DNA of 64,000 bases from Vibrio renipiscarius. Lineage in GTDB: Bacteria; Pseudomonadota; Gammaproteobacteria; Enterobacterales; Vibrionaceae. Positions 26,691 to 34,447 of the stretch are shown here, one piece after another. A program made the translations under genes and the position numbers. Position 1 is the stretch's first letter. Each line of letters begins with the position of its first letter. Where the stretch lies: assembly GCF_000827885.1 (NCBI RefSeq), contig NZ_JTKH01000003.1, positions 434,001 through 498,000 on the forward strand. The letters are read 5' to 3'. The notes under the pieces were generated by a model, which was not told the origin of the DNA, did no database searches, and was given only the letters and a program-made list of their open reading frames with translations.

Positions 26691-26796
26691 CCCTTACTAG
26701 GGCTGTGTGGCCACCAGTCCTCCCATTTTTCCCGCGTTCTCTCCAAAACATTCATGTCTTGGGGCCAGATAAGTGTGCTTAAAATTTGGTGGTCCT

Positions 26797-27495
26797 ATGT
26801 CTACTAGTACAAATCGACGAAGTGCCGAGCACCTCGAATTGATATTCGAGATTTATTCATTAATCCCCACAATACGGAAAATAACAGCACGTGAACTGCA
26901 CCTTGCTCTTAGCGATAAAGGGATCACCCGAAGTAAACGCACTATCCAGCGCGGCCTTGATTGCTTATTGGCTTACTTTGATGTTGAACAGGATGCGACA
27001 AGCAAGCCTTATGGTTACCGCCGTACAGCGAATTCAAAACTGGCTTTAGGTCCTCGTGAACACATGGTGTTTTTGTGGGCAGAAGCCTACTTAAAAACGC
27101 TTTTACCACGTTCTTACCATCTCATGGTGGATAGTGCTTTCGCACCTTTTAGCACTCTAAGTACCAAGCGCAAACTGATCGATATTCGGCCGCCAGTCAC
27201 TACTTACTCCAACGAAACAAGCAGTATGGTTTTTGAAACCTTATGTACTGCCGTGTTTTACCAACGTGAAGTTAGGTTATCACTCATAAACCTACCTAAG
27301 AGCCTGTATGTCAACCCATTGGGATTTATCGTGGAGCAAGACCATTTTTACCTTGCATACCAATATCGAGACAGCTTTCACGTAGTCCTCATCAATAAGG
27401 TTTTGTCTGCGTATCTAACCACTTTTGCTTATCACTACCCCAACAATTTTTCACTTAACAACATTCCCCTTTCCAAGAAGGAACTCACACCATGA
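26797..27495 (+). CDS. WYL-domain transcriptional regulator
   Basis: 232 residues from ATG 26797 (GGTGG six bases upstream); an upstream ATG at 26773 is less favoured. The N-terminal winged helix covers about 10-70 (ARELHLALSDKGITRSKRTIQRGL), and the C-terminal WYL-like domain includes VNPLGFIVEQDHFYLAYQYRD, although the literal W-Y-L triplet is replaced by FYLAY. WYL regulators such as BrxR and CapW repress defence operons and sense nucleic acid. It overlaps the start of the lipoprotein gene by four bases, so that gene is its likely partner or target. Confidence 0.72.
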   Translation: MSTSTNRRSAEHLELIFEIYSLIPTIRKITARELHLALSDKGITRSKRTIQRGLDCLLAYFDVEQDATSKPYGYRRTANSKLALGPREHMVFLWAEAYLKTLLPRSYHLMVDSAFAPFSTLSTKRKLIDIRPPVTTYSNETSSMVFETLCTAVFYQREVRLSLINLPKSLYVNPLGFIVEQDHFYLAYQYRDSFHVVLINKVLSAYLTTFAYHYPNNFSLNNIPLSKKELTP

Positions 27496-28973
27496 AACAC
27501 ACAACGATAAAAACGACCTTGAGCATATCTGGGTTATTACTACTCGCCGCATGTGGCGGTGGTAGCGATAGTAATGGAGGTAGTACTAATCCAAGTACGT
27601 CTGCCAAAGTTGGCGGACTGGCGATTGATGGTTATGTTGAAGGTGCTACCGCATTCCTCGACTACAACTTCAATGGTGTGATGGATGAGGATGAACCTCG
27701 TGACATCACTGATCAAAACGGGCGCTTCGATTTTGCTATTGAAGAAGATGACTTAATCTGTAAAGAGTACTCGCCAATTATCGTTGATGTACCTGCTGGT
27801 GCGTACGACAGCGATTATGGGTTAGTTAATAAACCTTATCGCTTAACCTTTCCACCCTCATTCTCATCTGACAACGTCGGCGAAGATGTATTTGCTACGA
27901 CTCCATTCACTACAGTGATTTGGTCAGCTGTTGAAACGGATCTATTGCAAAGTGGTGTAAGCAACTGCAAAGAGTTAGCTGCTAATACTGAAGCGCAAAA
28001 CAAAGTTTCACGTCTAGTCGCCGAGAAGGAATACGAGTTGGGTAACCGCTACAACATTCCTGCTAACGAGCTATACGCAGACTTCATCGCTTCTGGTAAC
28101 ACCGAGCAGCATCAACTAGCCCAGCTTCTAACCAGCGGTCTAGCAAAAGGCTACGCTGAAACTTCAGCTCTAGTCGATGCGAACCCTAACGCTTGGAAAG
28201 CTACAGTTGAGTACTACGTTGAGAAAGACGACGCAGGCAATTTCACTAAGTGGTATCGCGAAGAACGCGTGTTCGATGCCGACACACATTCTCTACGTGT
28301 ATTTGAAGTATCTGCTGACTTAGAAACTGTAGGCCGTCTCATCGTTTACCGTAACAAAATCAAAGCCGAAGAAGGCGCGGTGCAAAAATACACTGATGAC
28401 CTAATCGACTACCTGCCAGAAATCAGCAAATACGGTTGTGGTTTAACTAATGATTACGTACAGAACTCAAAAGACTACGGCAACGACACAGTTACATTCT
28501 CTGTATCAGCTTCTGTTCTAGTTGACGACCATACTGCATGTGCAGATCCACTCGTGTACTCTTCTAGCGTACCTTACGCTAACGTCATTCGTGAATTGAA
28601 AGACGGCAATGTGTTACTACAAGCTGGTATGTGGGGTTTTGACTTTGGTAACGATGCTGTTATCGATGACCTAATCAACGATGGTTTGTACTCTAACATC
28701 ACAGACCCAACAGTGCTGGACCAGTTCTCAACTTGGAACTACTCACTGGACTCAACTGAATCTTACGATGCATCACGTTGGACACGTACATCAGTTGTAA
28801 GTACAGCTGAGAAAAATGTCATCACAGACGTGAACAGCAAGGGTATCTGGATTGTACGTACCACTTACCCTAACGGCACTCACCAAACGCAGTGTGGTGA
28901 CTCTCTAGATACTTTAGTGGACGTGGCTCATATGGGGATGTGTGAAGAACTGCCCATAGTGCCTTCTAACTAA
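27492..28973 (+). CDS. Large lipoprotein of unknown function
   Basis: 493 residues. A lipoprotein signal peptide ends in LLLLAAC with the acylated Cys at about 18, followed by a Gly/Ser linker (GGGSDSNGGSTNPSTS). Next comes a DGYVEGATAFLDYNFNGVMDEDEP block, like the Ca-binding, Ig-type or carboxypeptidase-regulatory-like modules of surface proteins, then a long acidic region with few cysteines. The codon choice in the second half resembles highly expressed Vibrio genes and differs from its AT-rich neighbours. It is coupled to the WYL gene by ATGA and ends at a strong terminator. No known family recognised. Confidence 0.7.
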   Translation: MKHTTIKTTLSISGLLLLAACGGGSDSNGGSTNPSTSAKVGGLAIDGYVEGATAFLDYNFNGVMDEDEPRDITDQNGRFDFAIEEDDLICKEYSPIIVDVPAGAYDSDYGLVNKPYRLTFPPSFSSDNVGEDVFATTPFTTVIWSAVETDLLQSGVSNCKELAANTEAQNKVSRLVAEKEYELGNRYNIPANELYADFIASGNTEQHQLAQLLTSGLAKGYAETSALVDANPNAWKATVEYYVEKDDAGNFTKWYREERVFDADTHSLRVFEVSADLETVGRLIVYRNKIKAEEGAVQKYTDDLIDYLPEISKYGCGLTNDYVQNSKDYGNDTVTFSVSASVLVDDHTACADPLVYSSSVPYANVIRELKDGNVLLQAGMWGFDFGNDAVIDDLINDGLYSNITDPTVLDQFSTWNYSLDSTESYDASRWTRTSVVSTAEKNVITDVNSKGIWIVRTTYPNGTHQTQCGDSLDTLVDVAHMGMCEELPIVPSN

Positions 28974-28986
28974 TCATAACGAGTCG

Positions 28987-29006
28987 AGAGGGGATCGCTC
29001 CCCTCT
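28987..29006. terminator. Bidirectional terminator between lipoprotein and Gp2-like gene
   Basis: AGAGGGGA / TCCCCTCT, a perfect 8-bp stem with a TCGC loop, lies 14 bases after the lipoprotein stop and 3 bases from the convergent gene's stop. Confidence 0.75.
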
Positions 29007-29009
29007 TAT

Positions 29010-29654
29010 CTAAGTTCGAGAACACCCAAAACTTCGATATCTATCGCCGTAGTGTTTTGTCTCAACTTTGGCTAAGTAGCTGACTCGTTTAAATAGATCA
29101 TCTAACTGCTGGTCAAACCTATCTGAATTAAATTCTAACCAATAGGTCGGGTTCTCGGGGAAGTGGACCAAGGTATCACCTTCATCGGCTTTTATATCCA
29201 ACGCTCGACACCACGCCCTCTTTATCATGTCTGATAAGTTACCTTTTTGCTCGAACCTACCAAGAGAATGGTAGACGTCTTTGTTCAATAACAAGACAAG
29301 GTGGTAATGGTGGCTCAATGACGTGCTTCTTTCTTTACACCAAGCATATCGAACCTTACAACTACGAGCAGTTTGACCTCTCCTTTTTTTTCGACTGAGA
29401 TCAGCTTGAATCTGAGCATCCAACGAAGCAATTAGGTTCTTTATTACACTAGAGTCATCAAACAATAAGGACTTCGCTAAACGTAAGTCCACTCTAATCG
29501 CTGTCGTTCGAGGGTATTGTGTAACAGCTTTATCAATCGTGTCGTATAACCTATCGAGATAGTTAAGAACTAAACCACCTTTGGGTGTCAGGATTGGTAA
29601 TCCGTTAAATGTATCACTTGTCGTCGTTTTAAGTTTTTTGGTTCTGAAGCTCAT
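29010..29654 (-). CDS. YagK/YfjJ family (inovirus Gp2-type) replication-associated protein
   Basis: 214 residues. The hallmarks of the YagK_YfjJ_C domain are RVDLRLAKSLLFDD near 55-68, VRYAWCKERSTSLSHHYHLVLLLNKDVYHSLG near 100-131, and a distal WLEFNSDRFDQQLDDLFKRVSYLAK. The HHYHL motif resembles the HUH metal-binding motif of rolling-circle Rep proteins. Family members occur in filamentous phages and in E. coli CP4 prophages beside alpA. It is the likely replication initiator of a satellite or filamentous element; a candidate origin lies just upstream (29700-29790). Confidence 0.78.
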   Translation of the reverse strand: MSFRTKKLKTTTSDTFNGLPILTPKGGLVLNYLDRLYDTIDKAVTQYPRTTAIRVDLRLAKSLLFDDSSVIKNLIASLDAQIQADLSRKKRRGQTARSCKVRYAWCKERSTSLSHHYHLVLLLNKDVYHSLGRFEQKGNLSDMIKRAWCRALDIKADEGDTLVHFPENPTYWLEFNSDRFDQQLDDLFKRVSYLAKVETKHYGDRYRSFGCSRT

Positions 29655-29709
29655 CGCTATACCTGTTAGTCAATTTAATGGCATAGGATGGGTAGGCATG
29701 GTTATTTAA

Positions 29710-29725
29710 TGAGGTTGAAACCTCA
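29710..29725. repeat. Perfect inverted repeat upstream of the Gp2-like gene
   Basis: TGAGGTTGAAACCTCA has 7-bp arms around GA. It is 55 bases upstream of the Gp2-like start codon and could be an operator or part of a replication origin. Confidence 0.5.
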
Positions 29726-29774
29726 ATCTAATGAGTGATGATGTTTCGTGGTTAATCCATGAACTATGGAGTAA

Positions 29775-29783
29775 TAATATTAC
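29775..29783 (+). other. Candidate rolling-circle nick site (TAATATTAC)
   Basis: The nonamer TAATATTAC, identical to the geminivirus/circovirus nick site, sits in a small hairpin (GTAAT-AAT-ATTAC) about 120 bases upstream of a Rep-like gene. The match could be chance in an AT-rich region. The 293-bp gap 29655-29947 otherwise has no gene. Confidence 0.3.
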
Positions 29784-29947
29784 CATACCGCAGCAGCTAC
29801 ATAGTCAATGGGTCCTCAACTAGGTAATCCATCCTAGTTTTTATCTAAAGCTGATCAGAAAATCACATCTGCTCTATCTACTTTCGGTGACAAACCCTAG
29901 ATTCAACGTATTGAAACAACTCTGAAATAAAGTCCTCCCCTCAGTCA

Positions 29948-31427
29948 TCAAGTACTGCTTTTAATCCAAATCGAATAAGTGGTGTGTTCTTTTATCATTA
30001 TGTTATCCAAATCCACGCCAATGACACGCCTTCTAGCGAGGGACTCACTGATATAATATTTTGAGCCGACGATATTCAGATCGTAAACGGTGTCATCAGT
30101 GCTATATGACGCCGAAATATCACAAGAAGGATACTTCCCCTTTGTAGGTGAATAATGTTGAAAGTCATGAATCAATAGACTGATCGTTTTCAGCTTAGCA
30201 TCGTGCCCACAATGTCCTCGAATCACTTTTGCTAATGACATGGCAAGTCCCAAAGAAAGAGAAATCAAACAACTCTTCCAAAAACAATGCGTATCTTCTA
30301 ACCACTCAAGGTCGTTTTGTGCATGGAGGTATTTCTGAGTAAATATCGAGCCTTTCTGAACACGCTGCTGAAGTTCAGAATCTGACTCAAGCAACTGTTC
30401 CAGTTTTTCAAACTTATCCATAGTTAGGGATTGCCAATACTTTACCAGTATCAAAGCCGTCAAGAGTTCTAACTTAGCCAAGATACCCAAAGTGAGTCTA
30501 TGCAACCTTAAAAATGGGTCTAATTCGAGCTGCCGAAGGTTAAAATTATCGACACATTCTTTCTGCGATTGGTTAGCACCTAACATCTTATGCCTAGGTT
30601 TCAACCATAATTTCTTCCCGATTAAAAAAGAGAGTTTGAATGGCAGTTCGAAGTCAAACTCATACTTCAAAGAACACTCTTTACCAACTCTATAGACTAG
30701 GTAGCACTCGGGGGTCTCATAAATAAAGTCGCTGACGTTTTTTAATATTTCATCAACAAATAGGGCATTCCTTGTGTTTTTCCTCGGCGACAGAAAGCCT
30801 AAATCAATCTGATAACGCTTTCCAAACTTGCCGAAGTAGATCGGACATACTCCACCACCAGCCTCACATCTGATAAATCCAATGCTGCGTAGTGTTGCTA
30901 GTTGAGATTTCAGACGGCTTTGATTAATCCCCCCCCATTAAGCGGCGTATTTTCCCTTCACTCAATAGCTCTTCACTTCCAGTTGCGGATGACTGAATAA
31001 AACCCAATTCATTTGCATGAAGGATAAATATCCCGATCAAAAGAAGGTTTGAGGGCCTAAGTTTTAGCTCTTTTGCTTTTAGGGCAGTCTTAACTTCTGG
31101 TGAAAACACCTCCACAAATGCCTCATGAACGGATAGCTCCCCCTCCTCCGTCAATGAGTCGATATAGACAGAATCAAAAGTGAACTCGTGCTTCCCATGC
31201 CTTACCTTTATAACCTCACCTACACGGTGAGATTGAAGATATTCAAGTAATTCTGAAACGACCTTATGGGATACTCCAAAGCTATCACGAAGACGTGAAA
31301 CGGATACATCGATCCTCTTTTCCCTGCCATTCATTCGCTCGAATATTATCGCTAAAAATAAGTATCGTCCTTCAGGAGAAAGTGGACCAATCTCAGATAA
31401 AAACTCAATAACACGCACTAGATACAA
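29948..31427 (-). pseudogene. Split gene: 492-residue winged-helix-type protein interrupted at an 8-G tract
   Basis: The reading frame from ATG 31427 runs 167 residues to a stop at 30924, immediately after GGGGGGGG. Removing one G (7 instead of 8) joins it, with no internal stop for 86 codons, to the frame that runs on to 29948; I checked these codons one by one. The joined protein is about 492 residues. Its first part has two HTH-like segments (VSVSRLRDSFGVSHKVVSELLEYL; INQSRLKSQLATLRSIGFI), suggesting a double winged-helix initiator or regulator. The second part (240 residues) is unrecognised. It could be phase-variable, a real frameshift, or a homopolymer sequencing error. Confidence 0.7.
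30929..30936 (-). repeat. G8 homopolymer at the frame break
   Basis: Eight C on the plus strand (eight G in the coding strand) lie exactly where the two halves of the split gene change frame. Tracts of this length are prone to slipped-strand mispairing. Confidence 0.9.
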
Positions 31428-31501
31428 CCATATATACCCTATTTAATAATCAATAATAAGAAAACAACACAAGATTTAAAACTACATTAATCACAAAATT
31501 A

Positions 31502-31511
31502 AAACATGTTT
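31502..31511. repeat. Palindrome in the AT-rich divergent region
   Basis: AAACATGTTT, a perfect 10-bp palindrome, lies in the very AT-rich 154-bp gap between the split gene and the ribbon-helix-helix-like gene. It may be an operator or partition-type site for that protein. Confidence 0.3.
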
Positions 31512-31581
31512 AAATTATTATTTTAAAGTTATATTTTTACGTATACCATCAGTTGAGCATAAACGAATGGGATAGAAGTTC

Positions 31582-32199
31582 ATGACAGAAAAATCACTCG
31601 AAAGCAGAATGAGTTGGTTCAAAGCAGATGACCGAGAGATGGCAATCTGGTTAAGAAGCTATGCTAAAAGGCATACATGGATAGAAGATTTGGCGAGTAA
31701 GGATACGCCCGATAGATCCCAACTCGACATTAGCTTTGCTCAGAATTTCATCAACAACTGGACTAACACGGAGTCAGTCAGCAACGATGATAAATATCAG
31801 GTAAATTTGTTAAGAAGTGCTTGGCGTAGCTATTCAAACCGAACCAAAACATCAACATTTTCGTTGTCTAAAAATGCGCAAAAATCTCTCGACTACCTAT
31901 CGAAACGACTGAATGTATCTAAAACATATGTAGTGAATGAAACGCTTGTTGCAGCAGTTAAACTCATCAAGAACAACAAAAACAAGAAATTCGAAGCCAA
32001 CCTTTTACTTCCACAATTGGACCGAGAAGAGCACGTACTTGATTCACTTCTAGAAGAACTATTGGATATTGATGAACTAAAAAAGGAAATTGCAGACTTG
32101 AAAGCAGAGAATGCAGTCTTACAGGAATCACTAGTGAGCAATCAAAATGTTACTCCCAAGCCTGAACGTGCACTAGGTCAGAGACGACGACCAGATTGA
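31582..32199 (+). CDS. Ribbon-helix-helix/coiled-coil protein, probably DNA-binding
   Basis: 205 residues. The middle (TFSLSKNAQKSLDYLSKRLNVSKTYVVNETLVAAVKLI) reads like a ribbon-helix-helix fold: a short beta strand then two helices. Residues about 150-185 (LDSLLEELLDIDELKKEIADLKAENAVLQE) form a heptad coiled coil; the tail is basic and disordered. The N-terminal 80 residues are unassigned. The layout recalls plasmid KfrA-like or MatP-like DNA organisers, but I do not recognise the family. It diverges from the split gene and is the last gene before the island edge. Confidence 0.55.
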   Translation: MTEKSLESRMSWFKADDREMAIWLRSYAKRHTWIEDLASKDTPDRSQLDISFAQNFINNWTNTESVSNDDKYQVNLLRSAWRSYSNRTKTSTFSLSKNAQKSLDYLSKRLNVSKTYVVNETLVAAVKLIKNNKNKKFEANLLLPQLDREEHVLDSLLEELLDIDELKKEIADLKAENAVLQESLVSNQNVTPKPERALGQRRRPD

Positions 32200-32351
32200 T
32201 TTACTATTAGAATCCACAGAAAGAATAATGTAATGACATGAAAATGAGGCAAACGAATGACGTTATCTGCCACATACTCTCCTTCTACTTACGTTAAATA
32301 GCGCCACAAAAAGTGATAGAAAATCACTGAGATTACGCGAAGCAATTACTT

Positions 32352-32372
32352 TTAGGAACCACCTTAGGAACC
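32352..32372 (+). repeat. Two direct repeats near the island edge (possible integrase arm sites)
   Basis: TTAGGAACC occurs at 32352-32360 and 32364-32372, 12 bases apart. Short direct repeats at about one helical turn near an att core are typical of integrase arm-type sites. Confidence 0.4.
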
Positions 32373-32427
32373 TGTAAAAAAATCAAATCGACATAAATTG
32401 ATAACTTTCAATGAATTAAACGTTAAA

Positions 32428-32449
32428 TTCAACTTACGCCAGCCCACCA
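32428..32449 (+). other. tmRNA (ssrA) 3'-end-like sequence: candidate right attachment site
   Basis: TTCAACT, then CGCCAGC, then CCACCA with small spacers closely follow the 3' end of tmRNA (E. coli ssrA ends TTCAACTCCCGCCAGC..CCACCA). No tRNA/tmRNA body precedes it. Islands that insert into ssrA leave such a copy at the far end. This marks the likely right boundary. The 436-bp gap 32200-32635 has no gene; it holds this site, the direct repeats and a terminator. Confidence 0.55.
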
Positions 32450-32458
32450 AACGTTTGG

Positions 32459-32490
32459 AAAGGGCCAACTCGCAAGAGTTGGCCCTTTTT
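32459..32490 (+). terminator. Strong rho-independent terminator at the island edge
   Basis: AAAGGGCCAACTC / GAGTTGGCCCTTT with a GCAA loop and a following T-run. There is no gene directly before it on the plus strand, which fits the terminator of a gene (such as ssrA) that was displaced by island insertion. Confidence 0.85.
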
Positions 32491-32635
32491 GTATTTAGCG
32501 CAATAACATTTTCAAAACTGGATATAAGTAAACCAGCTGATCCCTTCCCACTCAACTGCCTATAAAACCATAATGAACCCGGTAAAAGACAAGGCTTGAG
32601 CCTGTTGTTATTCGTTGCGGTCCAAGAGTACAGTT

Positions 32636-33544
32636 CTAAATAAGATACCTTGGATTCGCTCGCAGCCAGTCCACTACTGCTTGATTAAATTTAACCAACT
32701 TTGACGGTGTGATCCTGCGCTGCGCGTAAATCAAACTCAGCTTATGAGACTTGGCCGACCATTGCGGTAATACTTGCAACAACTCTCCTCGCTCAATCAT
32801 TGCTTCCACATGCATAAACGGAACACAAGCCAGCCCCATACCTTGTTGTGCCAAAGACAGAATAGCCGTGTAGGTGTTGGCTCGAATATGCCCCGTCACT
32901 TGCTTAAAGACAATCTCATCTCCTCGCACCAATTGCAGGTGGTTCCAACGCTCATTTTGACTATTCAGCACAAATGGTAGCTGTTCAATATTGTCTATGG
33001 TAACCGTCTCTAAAGTGGTGAAAAAATCCGGCGCGGCAACTAATACGTTACGCATATCACCCAATTCTTTTGCTACCACATCCTCTGGCAATGTATCAAA
33101 GGCACGAATCGCCACATCAAACTCACCTAGCTCGATACGCTTTTTTTCTGGGCCAAAATCACAGATCACCTCAACTTTTGGGTTTTGTTGGCAATATGTC
33201 GGGATAACGCTCTGGCACAGTGAGCGCCCAAACTCTAATGGTGCGGTGATTCTCAACTCACCACTAATCTCTTGCGCCATGTCTCGCACCCGCATTTCAG
33301 CTTCTGTTGCCAACAATTGAATCTGTTTTGCCCGCGTTAATAAGTCACGGCCAGATTCGGTCAAGCTAATCGAACGAGTGGTGCGATGGAAGAGCTTACT
33401 ATTTAGTGACATTTCTAAACGCTGAATATGCCGAGAAACCAGCCCTTTCGATACATCCAATACATCCGCCGCTTTAGTAAAGCTGCCCTCTTGCGCCACC
33501 GTCAAAAAAGTCTGTAGATAGGTCAAATTCATCATTAACACCAT
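32636..33544 (-). CDS. LysR family transcriptional regulator
   Basis: 302 residues (the start may be the second or third Met, MNLTYLQTFLTV). The N-terminal winged HTH is FTKAADVLDVSKGLVSRHIQRLE at about 20-45; the C-terminal LysR effector domain has CVPFMHVEAM. It belongs to the CrgA/AaeR-like LysR group by length and by TTRSISLTESG. It diverges from an SDR gene 87 bases away, which is its likely target. Confidence 0.88.
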   Translation of the reverse strand: MVLMMNLTYLQTFLTVAQEGSFTKAADVLDVSKGLVSRHIQRLEMSLNSKLFHRTTRSISLTESGRDLLTRAKQIQLLATEAEMRVRDMAQEISGELRITAPLEFGRSLCQSVIPTYCQQNPKVEVICDFGPEKKRIELGEFDVAIRAFDTLPEDVVAKELGDMRNVLVAAPDFFTTLETVTIDNIEQLPFVLNSQNERWNHLQLVRGDEIVFKQVTGHIRANTYTAILSLAQQGMGLACVPFMHVEAMIERGELLQVLPQWSAKSHKLSLIYAQRRITPSKLVKFNQAVVDWLRANPRYLI

Positions 33545-33631
33545 TTAGTAAACAGTGCGCTCATTTTGTGTGGTTTTTCTGTAACTCTCAACACCATAAG
33601 ATACAAAACATAAACACAGCGGAGAAAAACA

Positions 33632-34240
33632 ATGAAAATTTTAGTAATCGGGGCAGCAGGTACCATTGGTTCAGAAGTCACTCAAGCACTTCAAGAGCAG
33701 CACGAGGTGGTAATGGCTGGTAAATCAAGTGGTGATGTACAAATTGATATTACCGATCCCAATTCAATTCATGCTGCACTAGATAAAATTGGTAAACTTG
33801 ATGGCATCATTTGTGCTGCTGGCGATGTGGTCTTTAATACCTTTGAAAAAATTAGCCGTGAAGAGTGGGATGTCGGCATTAATAGCCGTTTAATGGGACA
33901 AGTTAATTTGGCACAAATTGCCCTCAGCTACCTGAACGATAATGGCAGCATCACACTGACCAGCGGTATCGTTGCTGATTATCCGATTGCCTATGGTGTC
34001 AGCGCCGCGACGCTCAATGGCGCACTTGAGCACTTTGTAATGGCCGTATCACACGAACTACCACGTGGAATTCGTATCAATGCGGTTAGCCCAACAGTTG
34101 TGAGTGAATCACTGGCTACTTATGGTGACTACTTCCCTGGTTTTCATTCTATGGCTGCAAAAGATGTCGCGAAATCTTACCTACGTAGTACGTTAGGCAT
34201 TGAAAATGGTCAAACCTTCAAAGCATTTGCTGGTAACTAA
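33632..34240 (+). CDS. Short-chain dehydrogenase/reductase family protein
   Basis: 202 residues. The Rossmann nucleotide motif is GAAGTIGSEV at 8-17; D59-type region is DITDP; the catalytic Tyr lies in YGVSAATLNGALEHF. The usual YxxxK lysine is Ala here (Y-G-V-S-A), which matches a subgroup of short SDRs with an NGALE segment, so activity may be altered. Good ribosome-binding site (GGAGAAAAACA). Probably controlled by the divergent LysR gene. Substrate unknown. Confidence 0.82.
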   Translation: MKILVIGAAGTIGSEVTQALQEQHEVVMAGKSSGDVQIDITDPNSIHAALDKIGKLDGIICAAGDVVFNTFEKISREEWDVGINSRLMGQVNLAQIALSYLNDNGSITLTSGIVADYPIAYGVSAATLNGALEHFVMAVSHELPRGIRINAVSPTVVSESLATYGDYFPGFHSMAAKDVAKSYLRSTLGIENGQTFKAFAGN

Positions 34241-34257
34241 CGTCCTTTCCTAGACAT

Positions 34258-34280
34258 AGCCGCTCTATTGAGCGGCTTTT
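34258..34280 (+). terminator. Terminator of the SDR gene
   Basis: AGCCGCTC / GAGCGGCT with a TATT loop followed by TTT, 18 bases after the SDR stop. Confidence 0.8.
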
Positions 34281-34447
34281 ACGTCATTATCAAGTATCAA
34301 TACTCGTGGCTAAAAGCGCCCCGCCTCTCCTCTAACACAAACTTCCGTTCAAGCTGTTATTATCACGCTACACTATAAAAATGAACGAGTTGCATCACTA
34401 CTCGTTCTTTCCCTCCCAGACAAATAACAACAAAAGAGGATAAGACT

